Assembly: GCA_031841125.1 (NCBI GenBank)
Contig: CM063107.1
Span: 11,518,467-11,582,466, forward strand
DNA length: 64,000 nucleotides
DNA from: Acanthococcus lagerstroemiae
Taxonomy: Eukaryota; Arthropoda; Insecta; Hemiptera; Eriococcidae
Direction: 5' to 3'
Made by a program: the position numbers and the translations under genes. The notes under the pieces are model-generated. The model did not search any database and was not told the DNA's origin. It was given only the letters and a program-made list of their open reading frames with translations. The first letter of the stretch is position 1. Each line of letters starts with the position of its first letter. Below are positions 45,533 to 58,900 of this stretch, piece by piece.

Positions 45533-46169
45533 TGCTGTAATACTTCATACACAACTTTAAAAACTTGCGAATGTTGTTATGTTTACATTTTTAGATGTTG
45601 ATCTTGCCCTGTTCAGTATGGAGGTTTATTATCGCTTAAATTTGTACTTTGGTTCTTTTCAGTGTACCATTTTTCAATGTAATACCAGCAAAATGGTAGA
45701 AGAAATTGAGTACCAAAAAAATTCAATATTCCTGCCCTGTCACTGTGTCAGTATACAGAGGCGTTACTGGAAAATTTTTTGGGTCGTAATTTTTTCAGTC
45801 GGGTTGACCTACATTTGTCTCGGCATTGTTGGATTTTTGGGGGGAGGGGTAATTGCTGTATCACATAATACTAATTCGTTTACAAATTTTTTATAACTAC
45901 GAGTATAAATATAATTTGCATTTGAATTTGGGGGGGGGGTTTGATTATTTCCTTACTCCCCCCCCCCAAAAAAAATGGGGTTAATATTATTCGTCCTTCC
46001 CCCACCCGGCGACGCCCATATCAGTATAGCATTTAAAACATAATTCTATTGAAAACGAACAGTATAGTGAATGTGTGCGTGAGCATCGAAAATAGCTATA
46101 TAGAAACAACCCAGAAATGAGATCGAAAAATTCTATATCGAAAAAGCTATATAGAAATTTGACTTCAGA

Positions 46170-46310
46170 AGCGATATAGGTACGATATAGCAATGTAGAT
46201 ATAGATACGATATAGCCCTGTCGATATAGGTACGATATAGCCCTGTCGATATAGGTACGATATAGCACTGTCGATATAGATACGATATAGCAATGTCGAT
46301 ATCGAGTATA
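46170..46310. repeat. 25-bp tandem repeat (TCGATATAGGTACGATATAG family)
   Basis: Five to six units of 25 bp, each 'tcgatataggtacgatatag' plus five variable bases. Reads open in several frames because of the repeat; not coding. Confidence 0.85.
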
Positions 46311-46729
46311 TATCCGTACAATGTCGACATTCTATATCGTCATTTGTCGAGATCAATTAGCAATATTCGAGCTGGAAACGATATCGATTTAATCTCGACG
46401 TCGATTTAGAATCCGGAATAAATCTGACATAAATCCGGAATAATTGTCAACAGGGAAAATGAGTCTCCGTGAGGTTATACAGGGTTATTCAGTTTATCGC
46501 GCAACGTAGGGGAACGCCGCATGCTGCGTGGTGATGATAATAATAATAATATTTATTTATTTATTTATTTATTGATAATTAGCCCTCTACAACAGCCTGA
46601 GGGCCAATTACAGTGGGGTGATATGAATAAGCCGGCACAGGATGGCCGTCTATTCAAATAAAAACGCAACATTACTCTGGGCTCCGTGTGGCGCTGTTAC
46701 GGACAACAGAAAATGCAACAAAGAATTAT

Positions 46730-49035
46730 TCGGAGAAAAACCCGATAATTTCCGAAGTATTTCTTAAGAAATTTTCAAGAAAGATTCCTTTGATGTTCGA
46801 AGAAAAAGCCCGAGGAAGTTTATCGAAAATAATTGTTAAGGAAAAATTTCCGATCATTTTCAAAAGATTTCATCAGACTTCATGGAAAACATCTCTGATG
46901 ATTTTAGGAGAATTTTTTTGGAGATTTTTGGGCCAATCTGCAATCATGCTAAAGGATGTTATTGGAAATTACTGAGAAGTACCTCTGATGATTTTTAAAG
47001 GATTTCTTCAAAAGATGATTTCCATTTAGGATAAATTACCGATAATTCCAGAAGAATTTCATCAAAAAAGTTCGTAGAAAATCCGAAAATTTTCGAAGAA
47101 TTTTATCGGAAATTTTTAGAGAAAATTTCCAGTATTTTCCAACAAATTTCATCAAAATACTTTGAGAAAATTCTCCGATAATTTTTGAAATTCGGTGAAA
47201 AACTCAATCAGTTTCTGAAATTAATCAAAAATTATCAGGAAGAATGTTCGATAATCTCCGAGGAATTTCATTCAAAACTTCGGGGAAAACTCCTAGTAAT
47301 TTGTAAAGATTTTCATCAGGAATTTTTCTGAAAAAAAGCCAATAATTTTTGAAGAATCTCATTGGAAATTTTAGGGAAAAATCATCGAATTTTTTGGGAA
47401 ATTTTCGAGAAGATTCCTTTGATTTTCGATAATTTCCGAGGAAGTCAATTGAATACTCGTATTAAAGAAAAATTTCCGATCACACTTCCAACAAGTTTCA
47501 TCGGACTTCATTGAAAAAAAATCTCCGATAATTTCAAGAGAATTATTTTGGAACTTTTACAGAAAATCTGCAATTATCCGAAATATTGGAAATCACTGAG
47601 AAGTATCTCTAATGATTTTTGAAGGATTTCTTCAGAAAAAAGTTTCGATGATATCCAATCGGAAATTTTCGGGGTAGATTACCGACAATTTCCGATGAAT
47701 CTCATTGAAAATTTTCGGGAAAAATCTCCCATAATTGCCAAAAAATTTCATGAGAAATTTTCGAGGAGATTCCTTTGATTATCCAAGATAATTTCCGAGG
47801 AATTATTTTCAAAGAATATTATCTATCAGACATCAATTAAAAAATCTCCGATGATTTTAAGAGAATTTTTTTCGAAGTTTTAGAGAAAATCTGCAATTAT
47901 TCTAAAGGATTTTATCGGCAATCACTGAGAAGTATCTCCGATGATTTTTGAAGAATTTCTTCAGAAAAATAAGTCGATGATTTCCAGAGATTTTCATCGG
48001 AAATTTTTGGGATAAACTACCGATAATTTCAGTAGAATTGCATCAGCAAAGTTCAGGGAAAATCTTTGATGATTTTTAAGAAATTTTCATTGGATGTAAA
48101 TAGGAAAAAATTCCGACAGTTTCCAAAGAATCTCATCGGAAATATTTCTTAGGAAATATTTAGAGGAAAACTCCGATAGTTTTTGAAGGATTTCATCAGA
48201 AATTTTCAGGAAAAATGTTCGATAATCTCGGAAGCATTTCATCTGAAACTTCGGAATAAATCTAATAATTTTAGGAATTCCACCGGAAATTTTTGGGAAA
48301 AAACTCCGGTAATTTCCTTTGAATCTCACCGAATTCTCGAGGAAAATCTCCAATAATTCCCAAAGAATTTCTCAAGTAACTTTCGAGAAGATCTTTTTGA
48401 TTTTCGAAGATAATTACCGAGGAAGTTAATGGAAAATATTAAGGAACCGTTTCCGACAGTGGTGTAGCTAGGGGTTTTCGAAAAGGGGGCACAATAAGAT
48501 TTTCAAGGAAGAAAAAGTCGAAAATTGCGGGTTTTTTTTTTAAAATCGCCGATATTAGAGGAGTATGTAAACATATTGGGGGGTACCCCCCCCCCGACGT
48601 TATGCCACTGATTTCCGATAATTTTCAAGGAGTTTCATTGAACCTCATTGAAAAAAATCTCCGATGATTTCAGGAGAATTTTCCTGGAAATTTTAGACAA
48701 AATCTGCTATCATTCCAAGTATCGGAAATCTCTGAGAAGTACCCCTGATGGTTTTTGAAGGATTTCTTCAGAAAAAAGTTTCGATGATATCCAATCGGAA
48801 ATTTTCAGGATGAATTACGGACAATTTTCGAAGAATCTGATAAGAAATTTTCGGGGGAAATCTCCCATAATTTCCAGAAAATTTCATGAGAAATTTTCGA
48901 GGAGATTCTTTTGATTATTCAAGATAATTTCCCAAGAATTTTATCGAAAATATTAAGTGAAAATTTCCTATTATCTTCAAAGAATTTCATCGGACATCAT
49001 TGAAAAAAATCTCCAATGATTTTAGGAGAATTTAT
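46730..49035. repeat. 2.3-kb higher-order degenerate tandem array
   Basis: Almost the whole interval is variants of a roughly 45-50 bp phrase containing 'ctccgataatttccgaagaa', 'tttcatcggaaattttcg' and 'ggaaaa'. On top of this a longer block ('aaatctgcaat' ... 'actgagaagtatctc' ... 'gaaggatttcttcag') starts near 46934, 47564, 47887 and 48698, showing higher-order structure. One copy is split by the MITE at 48457-48610. Open frames here are artefacts. Confidence 0.85.
48457..48610. mobile_element. 154-bp MITE inserted in the tandem array
   Basis: Ends CAGTGGTGTAGCTAGG and (minus strand) CAGTGGCATAAC. Flanking octamers GTTTCCGA (48449-48456) and ATTTCCGA (48611-48618) differ at one base, compatible with an 8-bp duplication, although the array itself contains that word often. 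Interior related to the elements at 9811 and 19680. Confidence 0.7.
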
Positions 49036-49548
49036 GAAATTTCTTACGCACTTTGTGTTTTTTTTCAGGCGGTTTTTCTTTTTCTTTTCTTGCTACAATG
49101 TTTTCCAATTCAAACGGCTTTCTTTTCTTTCGCAGTTATTCTGGATCATTTTTTTTTTATCGAACTGGCGTCTTTGCGGGTCTGTGAGGTTTCCGCCGCC
49201 GGAGCTTCAAATACTTTGTGGTCAAATTTTTCGTTCGAGTGCCCCGCATGCGGTGCCATCTCTTTTCGTTGTTTTACTTTGCGGAATATGGGCAACCTTC
49301 AGCAGAATGTGAGAATGTAGGTTTTCCGTTTTACATTACTTTTTCGTTCCGGAACTTGAAACGACTTAACACGTGATCTGGGTAACCATCTTCTTTTCCC
49401 TGGCAAAATCACGCTTGAGACGTCTCTTGTGAGCTAGTCGGGATACTTCCTTAGGCTTTCTGGACTTTTCTTAGTCGGCCACCTTAGCCGATTTTCTGAT
49501 CTAAGCACGTCCTCCGGTCGTAAGGCAGGAAAGTGCGACCGCAGACAA

Positions 49549-49683
49549 ATGTCGGCATTTCTTTGTGAACACCCTGAAATGCCACAGCAGATAATCAAGG
49601 ATGTCAAATGTAAAGGTTATTACGAAATGAAAGAGCTTGCACAAGATAGGGAGAAATGGAGAGCTGCATCAAACCGGTCGTAA
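49549..49683 (+). pseudogene. LINE C-terminal fragment
   Basis: 44 codons ending KGYYEMKELAQDREKWRAAS then NRS and stop: the C-terminal tail of an RTE-like endonuclease-RT, here on the plus strand. The rest of the element is missing upstream. Confidence 0.6.
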
Positions 49684-49689
49684 GTCTGA

Positions 49690-52600
49690 TAACCTTCTCA
49701 TCATCATCAACCTAGACGTGTTAATGCAGCAAAACATGAAACGGGGGGGAGACCGCAAATTTTGAAGTACAGTAGCGACTATGAAAGATTTACATTTTTA
49801 AAAACGAATTATTAAACATTTTTACGCTGTAAATATTTTCTCACATTGAAGCTAAACGTTTCAACTTCTACTAAAAAATATTCGAATATGAAAATGAAAC
49901 TGTTAACTTAAAATTTATTATAATTAGAAAACGCGAATTCCTGCAAATTTACCCCCAGAAATTTGCAGTTTTCTCCGGTTCCACAATTTTCCGCATTAAA
50001 GTTCTTCGATTCACTATCCATGATGTGACCATCAAGATTTCGGTAATCCATTAATAGCAGTAAGTAGACCCAGGTCTCAAAAAAAGTTCATACCTTTTGA
50101 ATGATCTTTGTATCACAATCCTATTCCTAGCCGTAGGTTCGTTGTAGAAAAAACAAGAACGTCTCGAAAAAGATTCGGGTTATAAAAATCTTCAATTGCT
50201 GAGGTAAGGCATTACATGTCTTAAGAAGTCCGGTGTCCATCAGATTACTCTGCTGGAGTAGGTCCGGGATTACTTACGGCGAACTGAGTATGCAATTTAA
50301 TTCACATCGGTGAATGCATGTTGCTGCTCATTGATATTTCGGCAGTTTGGGTGTTTAGATGCTACCAGCGTTGTCAACCTTAATGATAATAACATTAAGT
50401 CTAATATTTCTTCTACATTTTAAAAATTCTAGTGATTTTTTTGTGAGTTTTTCCTGCTGTGGTGATTTTAGTGTGTTTCGTAGTTCTCTGCTTCCATTTT
50501 TCAATTTTCTTGGTTTTTATGAGGAGGTATTTAAGGTCGGATAAAACGCGTGCGAATTCTTATTGAAGAAAATGCGAATTTTTAACATTTTCAATCTGGC
50601 AGCACTGGTTATGTCGTTATCAGTAGTATTCCCAATACTACCATTCCTATTACAAATTAAATTCACGTTAAATATAATTAATAATAATAATAATAATTCA
50701 ATCCCTGTCGAGTCCATATATAGAAAACTGAGACAAATTAAAGGCCTTACTAATACGTATCCCTTGGATGCCTTTCCTTAGATTTTAAATCGGAATCATT
50801 TATTTCAGAATTTTTGATGGTAAAAATATGTCTATAAGATACAGAGTATAGATACTACTAAAGCTCCTATGTATTTTAAAATTTGTGTGAGTTTGTCAAG
50901 AAGAAAGGGAAAGTCTGCAAAGAAATGATTTTGAAGAACTCGATCAGTTATAATCTTTATTGTAAAATTTGAAGAAAAATGGCTTTTTGACAAGCAGTTC
51001 AATCGAAGATTGATAGAAACAACAATCGACATACAGGCAGAATAGATTGTACTCTTTTTATAGGGAAATAGTCTTTCAGACCGCTAAAAAAGGATGCCCT
51101 ATTTTTTTCAAAATTGGCAAATACACACTCTTTTTTTCTTCAATAAATGCTTCTCTTTTTCAACTACAGTGACTCGTATACCTTGATAATAAAAAATCTC
51201 CGTATATAGAGAGAAATGTATATAGATCACACTGTATAAGTAATTTTTATAAAAATTACTAAAAAGTGATTTTTTTCTCCACCTAAACAAGTGTTTTTTC
51301 AATTCATGGGCTGGCAACGCTGATCCTAACCGCATTTCAAAGCCGACCTCAGAAAAGGCTTAAATAAAAGATGGAATGATTTGTGATAACAATTTCGGTC
51401 ATATTTAGTTGTTTAATTCAAAAATGATGGGGTAGGATTTTTTTTTATTTCATCAATACCGAATGATTTACTGTTACTGGGTTATTCTTCGAAAATGTTG
51501 GTATTTCAGACACCTGCAGTTATGTCACAAGCTGTTAAGCTTTTTTTTTTTTTTTTTTTTTTTTTTCCATTGATAGATAACTCAGTTCTATTTTTCAAAA
51601 GAAAATTTGATCCACTTTTAATGGATCAAAAGTGGACTAATATGCCCAAATGTCCTCCGACATGGCTGTCCCTCAAACGATTTTCATGATTTTTTTTTCC
51701 CCTAAATTTCCAAGCTATTATATTAGAACAAATTGACAACGTAGTGCTACTTGAAATGGATGAAAGAATTACAGACGAGTAACATTGAAATCGCATCTTC
51801 ACAAGTGGGAGTTAGTATGGCCAGGCTTGGAAATTGTCCCTCGATTTTTTGTCCATCGGCATGGCTCTTTTTCAACCAATCACAGAACAGGCGTTTCAAT
51901 ATTTTTTCATCGCAATTAATGGTCAAATTGTATATTTGCATCAGAGCAATACGGTCCGCATATCAAATCCCGTTTTTTATTGTTTTTTTGTAACAAGACT
52001 CGTGCATTCGCTTATTATTGTTTAAAATTAAGAGTTTTAAAAAAAGGTCCTTCAACATGGTCATTTTTATGCAACGATGGACGTTCATCATCCAAAAATA
52101 ATGACGTCTAATTAATGGGTTGGTATGCCTTTATCAACTCTCCGTATAATTTTTGCTTTGGAATCTACTAATCGATGGCAGAACACTTTTTGTTCGCTAT
52201 TGCCTTTCGGCATGGACTTTTTCGTGTGTCCTTCGGCATGGCATTCATCATTTTGATTGCTATGCCAAAATACAGAATTCCCTCACTGTTGGCCTAATCT
52301 TACCAATATGTTATGTAGAACGCCTCTTAACGACTCCCATCAAAAAAAGTTCAAATATCTCCTACTTTCCTTCAGGAAAAAATATACCTGAAATATCAAT
52401 ATTTGTGAAGAATTACCCTACTATAACATGTTCTGTGACGGCAGTTTACAGCAATAACTAATGATCTATTGTAAACTCTGCTTTCTATGTTCACGTTGCT
52501 CTCTGCAAGTGATAAATATGGAAACTGATGAGATGGGTTCAAATTCTTCGGTTACGATTAAAATATGAAAATAATTACGTTTGCCTATAATTTTATTTAC

Positions 52601-52797
52601 TACAGTAAACCGACACCATTGATAATTTTTATACCTAAATATAGTCATTCAGACACCTTGTATAGTGCCTAATACAGCTTATTTAGATAGACTTACAAAA
52701 CAAAATACCACATAATAAATACGCAATGGTTACAATTAATTCCTCAAATACGATTCATATTAAATAAAATTTCAAGATTCTTGACATGTTTACTGAA
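49690..52797. other. Intergenic sequence between the LINE fragment and gene B
   Basis: AT-rich, with an (ATA)n run near 50680-50697 and poly(T) near 51540-51566. AATAAA on the minus strand near 52592-52597, about 200 nt past the gene B stop, is a candidate polyadenylation signal. No supported gene. Confidence 0.4.
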
Positions 52798-52988
52798 CTA
52801 TGTTTTCGCAACAAATAAAAAATCTGGTTGATTTTCCTCTTTCGCATTCCATGCGATTTCTACATCCGGATACTTGAATGAATCCGACATCTCAACGGCG
52901 CTGACCTCGGGAAACTGGCCTTGTATTAGGTAAATATCCTTATTGCGGTAGTACTCGCAGAGTGCCAACAGCTTAAGGGGAGTGATAC
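52798..52988 (-). CDS. Gene B terminal exon (stop TAG)
   Basis: 191 nt, acceptor 'aatattgtcag'. It encodes ITPLKLLALCEYYRNKDIYL and ends ENQPDFLFVAKT then TAG. It aligns along its whole length with gene A exon 14. Confidence 0.9.
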
Positions 52989-55900
52989 CTGACAATATTA
53001 GAAACACAATCCTTTAGATGAGGACGAGGTTGTGAGATTATAGTTTATTCATGGAACTAGCACGGAATTTAATTCCAATTGAAGCACAAATAATATACTC
53101 TTCATGAATCGTCATATAAGCTGTATTTTTGCGATTAAAACAGTTAGATTTTATGCATATAGCTTTACCGCTTTACCTGTCGAGCTTGCTTCAGTGGCAT
53201 CATACATCTCTGGTGCTTCAGACATTTTTAAAATGTTAATGCTGTTTCTCCAAAAACGCCATTCGTTGCTAATTTTCCCACGATGTTCCCAAATATCAAC
53301 AACACCATAAGCATCTGCAATTACGCTACCAGGGAGCCCGACTGGACCTTGATCTAATGTATCAGAAAATTATTTCAAAATTAACAATATTCAGCGAATT
53401 GATTAAATTGGTAAATACCGTCTAACAATTCCGATTTTTACTCACCAATATTTATCTTCCCGAAGTACTCGTTCAAATACTTTTTAAGAATATGAAGCCG
53501 TTTATCGAAAACGAACGGATAGTTCTGGGAAAAAATTTCTAAAAAGAATATGTGTTATTTCCATTACTGAATTCTGTAATAAACTTCCTAATACTCTAAT
53601 AACAATTTTCATTGATACATTTATAAATACAAACAGGGTGTTGAATTAGGATTAATTCCTTCTTGAAATTGTAAACTAGACAACTCAAGTTACTAGCACG
53701 CATTTTGTTTATTTTTCTAGTAGGTACGATAAAAGAGAGCAAATATACAGACTCTTGCATTCACTTGGTGCCTGAACAACTTGATGCTTCCAAGATGGAT
53801 GTAAAGAAATGCGAGATTTAGTTATGGATAGAAGGCTCATAGGTTGTCCCTTACAAGTTTTCGCCAATCGATCAGGTGCGCATTAAAATTTGTTCCAATA
53901 AACCTAGAAACTCGCAATACAAAATTTGAGCTCAATCTGAGGTCATTAACCCGTGGCGCTTTGACCATGAAGTTATGTGTAATACCGAAATTTTATATAA
54001 AATCGCGAATATCTCGGAACATATCAACTTCAGGACCAAAATGCATATAACATAAAATGTTTACCGTTGAATTTTTTATGAAAAGCTCTCATATAACTTC
54101 TCTTTACAACGCATATTTACTGAAATAATCGCAAAAATATGTAGAGGTTTCGAGGAATGTGGCTTTTGTTATTTATTTATTTTTTATTTTTTCATCATCG
54201 ATTTTTACTAGCTTAATCGCAGTTATCTAAAAACTTATTCACTTCAGAACCAAAATGCAAATAACGTAAAATGTTACTTGTTGAATTTTCTATAAGACGG
54301 TTCCATACAACTTTTCTTTAGAAAACATATTTATCGAAACAATTGTCAAAAATGCGTGAAATTCTCGAAGAACATATTTTTTTAAAATTATGTTACGGGT
54401 GAAATATCTATTAATGTCGGATAATGCACACTACAATATACCTTCCGTCTCTGTCTACTGGAGCAAGCGCCGCAGTTTGCCCCCTTCCCTCACCTTAGAA
54501 TGCTAAAGAGTAAAGACTCAATAAAAACACTGGAATTAGTTAAGGCTTATGGATATATAGTTAACGTTTAAATTCAAAGGATGCTAAGTGCCATCTCGGT
54601 CTAAAATAGGTTATTTCCACCGTGGTATACTTCGTTCATGTCTGCACACTATGAACCTACCTACTTGCGCGATACCTACTTTCTAATAGTTTAAAATCTG
54701 TCCTGAAGATCGCGCCTTCTGTAAGTCCATTCACTTATTATGTATATAAGTTCGAAATAAACTAGGACGTAATCGATGCGAGAATATAATTAATAATGAA
54801 TCGATTAAACGTGCGGTTACAATTTCGCGTAAATGACTGAATCGGCGAGAACGTGCACTCGGTGCTATTACAATAATCGCTCTAATAAAACTTTAAACGA
54901 GCTTATCTCAAAAACAGGTTTTTGACACTTAGCATCCTTTGAATTTTCGTGGTTCGTTTCAATTTTAAGCTTTTCCGCAAATTTTCTAGCGCTAGGGTCA
55001 GGTTTCTCTTCATCTCATCGTTCAAGAGGTGAAGATAGACACATGAAGAAGTGTTTATGATTGTTGAAAGCTTATTTTTGTAAGTGGTAGGACTGTTAGT
55101 CTGACCCTGGTGATAAAAAATTTGCGGAAGAGCCTAAAATTCAAACATTAACTTGGTATCCATGAGCCATAACTTATTCCAAATTCAATGATTGAAGAAA
55201 ACAAACAGGCTATTTAGGGTCAACAAACTGTTTTTATTGAGTCTTGAGCATTCTAAGATTCCGTTGAAGACTATTGGTATGGTGGACTTAGGATGATAAA
55301 CAATCAATAATAGGAAACAGCGATTTGCCCGTAGGAAATGACCCTGAATTCTGAGAACACGTGACTGTTCCTGTTGACTATTGTTGATATACATACATAA
55401 TCCGAGGACCCGAGGTCTACTCTATATTAGGTACCCAAAAAACTGTCATGGGCGTAGCCAGGTAGGGGAAGGGGAAAAAATGGGACGCTTGCCCCAGGTT
55501 TTTTTTTTTTTTTTTTTTTAAGCATTTATTACAACATTACGAGACGATACCGCACTTTCCCTGGTGGTTTTCAGTGGGTATCGTCTCGGAATCTACATGA
55601 TGTATAAATTTACATGATTATAAAGGTGCACTACTTTAATTGTCCTTACTACATGCTTAGCCTATTGAGATTAATACTACGGTGTACATACTTACATAAA
55701 TAAATCAATCAAACGGTTTTTCGGTTAGCTTGTATTTTCTGATTTTTTTGACTTTGAATTTGGTGGAGATAGTCTACAAAATTGTAAAACTCGTCTCTGG
55801 ACATATCGGTTATGTTTGTGAGGGAAGCATTGTTCTTTATTTTATATTTGCGTCGCAGGTTTTCTCTCTGCGGGCAGTTACAGATCGTGTGTATTACAGT

Positions 55901-58900
55901 CTCGCTCTCTTCCTTACAATCATCGCATAAAGCGCTATCTATGATTTTAAACCTAGCTAGGTAATTATTGAAGTTGCCATGTCCGCTTAAGAATTGTGTT
56001 ACGGTGTAATCGGTGTAGAAATGTTTCATTTTTAGTCTTTTTTCAATATTGGGGAAGAATAGATACGTGACTCTACCTGCCTCCGCATTTTTATGCTGTT
56101 CCTGCCATTCGTCTGTTGTTTTGAGCCTAGCCTGTGAGATATTGGTTTTAACCTCATCGGAGCAACCGTTCCAATCCTTGAACTTTTTGCATTCTTTTAT
56201 AGCTTTACGTTCTTTGATTTTGAGATCAATTGGAGGGATTCCAGCAGTGCACCAGGTCGATACGTACAAAACTGTTCTATAGGCAGATATTACCCCTAGG
56301 AGGATTTTACGTTGAGTCATCAGGAGTTTTTTAGTTTGCAATTTAGTGAGGTTTTTTGCATAGGCCAATGAACAATAGTCTACATAAGACTCAAAGGTAG
56401 CTTTATACAAGATTAGTCTGTTTTTAAAGTTGTATCCATACGTGTTTCCATAAAGAGCTCTGAAACAGTTATATCTTTTGATAATTTTGTTGCAAATATA
56501 TTCGATATGCTTGCTAAAGTTTAGATTCTCATCAATGATGATTCCGAGGTATTTCATGTTTGTTTCGAATTTAATGTTGTTATCATTGACCCTTAGGTTT
56601 CTTTGTAGCTCTTGTTTAACAGTTTGCCTTACCGCTTTGGCTTTACGTTTATGAGTGATTATAAGCTCAGTAGTTTTAGCTTCATTGAAACTCAGACCTA
56701 ATGATTGTACTTTTTCCTCCATGTTTTTTATGTATTCATTAATTTTTATGATTTCCTGTGTATTATGCAATCCTATAGCTAGCGCTACATCATCCGCGTA
56801 GCTAACTAGTTCAATGTTTGCTTCTGCTTCTAGCCTGTGTATGCTAGAAAAGGCGACATTAAAAAGTACCGGACCCAAGCAGCTTCCCTGAGGTACGCCA
56901 GCTTTAAGTTTACGTCTTATGTTGCAGTCCTGTTCCAGATAATTAATAGTTCTATTCGTGAGGAAATGAGTTATGATCTTAATTAGGCAGTTATCAATTT
57001 TGTTTTTCTTTAATTCATTTAGTATCGCAGACCATTTAATATTATCGAAAGCCCCAGAAATGTCGAAAGATAGCAACAGGACGAAGTTGTATTTTGTTTT
57101 TAAGTCGTCGATCACATTACATATCTTTAGCACCGCTCGCCCCAGTAGACAGAGACTGAAGTGTAGTGTGCATTACCCGAGATTAATAGATATTTCAGCC
57201 TTAAAATCATTTTAAAAAATATTTTATTTGAAAATTTTTTCACGCATTGTTGACGATTATTTCGATAAATATGTTTTCTAAAGAACAGTTGTATGGAACC
57301 GTCTTATAGAAGATTTAACAAGAAACATTGTATGTTATTTGCATTTTGATCCTGAAATGAATATTTTTTTTTAGATAACTGCAATTAAGCTAGTAAAGAT
57401 CGGTTATGAAGAAAGAAAACATGTTCCCCGAAATTTCACACATTTTTGCGATTATCTCAGTAATTATGCGTTCTAAAGAAAAGTTATATGAGATCTTTTT
57501 AATAGAAAATTTAACAAGGAACATTTTATGCCATACGCATTGTGATCCTGAAGTTGATGTTTCTGAGATATTCGCGTGTTTTTTTTTATTTTTTGTAAAA
57601 TCTCTGTATCACACAAAACTTCAAAGTTAAAGCGCCACAGGTTAGTAACCTCAGATCGAGCTCAAATTGTATATGGCGAGTTTCTAGGTCCATTGAAATA
57701 AATTTCAGTGGGTGCCTAATCGATTGGCGAAAACTGGTTAAACAAGGGACACCCTAATGATAAATCTAGAAATATCTCAACATTTTGGTGGGAAGTTGTC
57801 TCAAATAGCGATGGATAGTTCCTTACTATTTTCTGATTTTTTTCGGAAACGCCAGGTGGACTTGGTGAATTTTTTCTTGGTAAGCGAGTCTGCCATGTGT
57901 TGTACAAATACCCCTTCACAATATCTTCTTTATCGTTCATCGAGATTCTTACAATTTTAGAAGGTTGGATCATTTAGCAAGGAGCAAGACATCAATGACT
58001 TCACTAAAGAGTGAATCACACAGGCCACCTACAGAAATACAGCTGCTTGTTTCAATCTTCCTCATAACTGATGCCTTCAACATATTTTTCTGTTAATTTT
58101 ATGACATACAACATTCAATAGGTAACCTTTAAAAACAAAGAGCCCTCTACAGAAAAAATTTTAATTTTCCCATTGCTTTCTTACGCGGGTGAGACGGGAA
58201 TAATTGTTGCGGGTTGCCTACTCGAATGAGCCAACCTTCTCTAGTTATAGAAACCTTGGTCTTTCATATTCTTGTAACACTCTCAAACGGTTTTGTGCGT
58301 TAATGAAAGTCCTTATCTTCGACGTGACAATGAATTCTGACAATAAAATATCACGCATGTTGAGCTGGCAGGTGAAGCTACTTATTTCACAAAAGCCATT
58401 AGAAACTACTTATGCAACACTCACTATAATTTATTCATTTTCACTTATTTTTTGAAAATTTCAATCATTGACGAATAAAATAAATAGATACGTAGGTATA
58501 AGGGTCGTATTTCTCGTGAAAATATTATCTGATCAGTGCTTGAACTCGTGGTATGCTCAAGGTCATATATAGTCAATAAAAAATGTGCTTCATCATCATC
58601 TAAGTTGTAAATTATTGTTGTGGAAACACTGACTTCTATACTTACTAGACCGGAAAATTATGCCTTTTCAGATTGGAAATCCAAAAATACTTAAATTTGG
58701 ATTTTGATTTAAAATCATTTTTTGTGGGAGGATTTTGGATCTTGAGCTAATAATTACTTCTGGTCTTGATTTTAGGCATCCTGAATACAATGAAAATCCA
58801 AAATTTTATTACAAAACTCACGTGACGTTTGCCATTTTAATTCCCGCCTAAACCTACAATCGAACCTTATCCTGCAGCTGCATCCCTTAGCTGTAACAGA

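Larger units (their letters stand above)
42221..46455. mobile_element. Possible 4.2-kb DNA transposon with CCCTRTTGACAATT ends
   Basis: The left end CCCTATTGACAATTGT (42221) and, read on the minus strand from 46455, CCCTGTTGACAATTAT are inverted repeats. Subterminal sequence also matches in inverted order ('ccggattta', 'gattctatatcgac'). Both ends carry minisatellites built on TATATCGAC words. Either these are the ends of one element, now without a recognisable transposase, or two solo ends of one family. A clear target duplication was not found. Confidence 0.45.
53841..57755. mobile_element. Foldback-like element with about 620-bp inverted arms
   Basis: The left arm (53841 to about 54475) is the reverse complement of the right arm (about 57134-57755, continuing at 55440-55497 once the inserted LINE is removed). 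Outer ends AGGTTGTCCC (53841) and, minus strand, AGGGTGTCCC (57755). Both arms contain 'ttttcgccaatcgat' near the outer end and 'gtctctgtctactgg' at the inner end. Each arm itself holds two diverged copies of a unit around 'caaaatgcaaataacgtaa'. The spacer is about 54490-55440. No transposase seen. Confidence 0.8.

Noticed and set aside
45987..46356. Three overlapping Tyr/Ile-rich minus-strand frames
   Set aside because: All arise from the 25-bp tandem repeat read in different frames.
46688..46975. 95-codon plus-strand frame
   Set aside because: Lies in the degenerate tandem array. The repeated Lys/Ile/Ser/Phe peptide reflects the unit sequence.
49000..49320. 106-codon plus-strand frame with CPAC
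   Set aside because: Begins in the tandem array and runs through T-rich sequence. A single CxxC is not enough, and no splice or homology support was seen.
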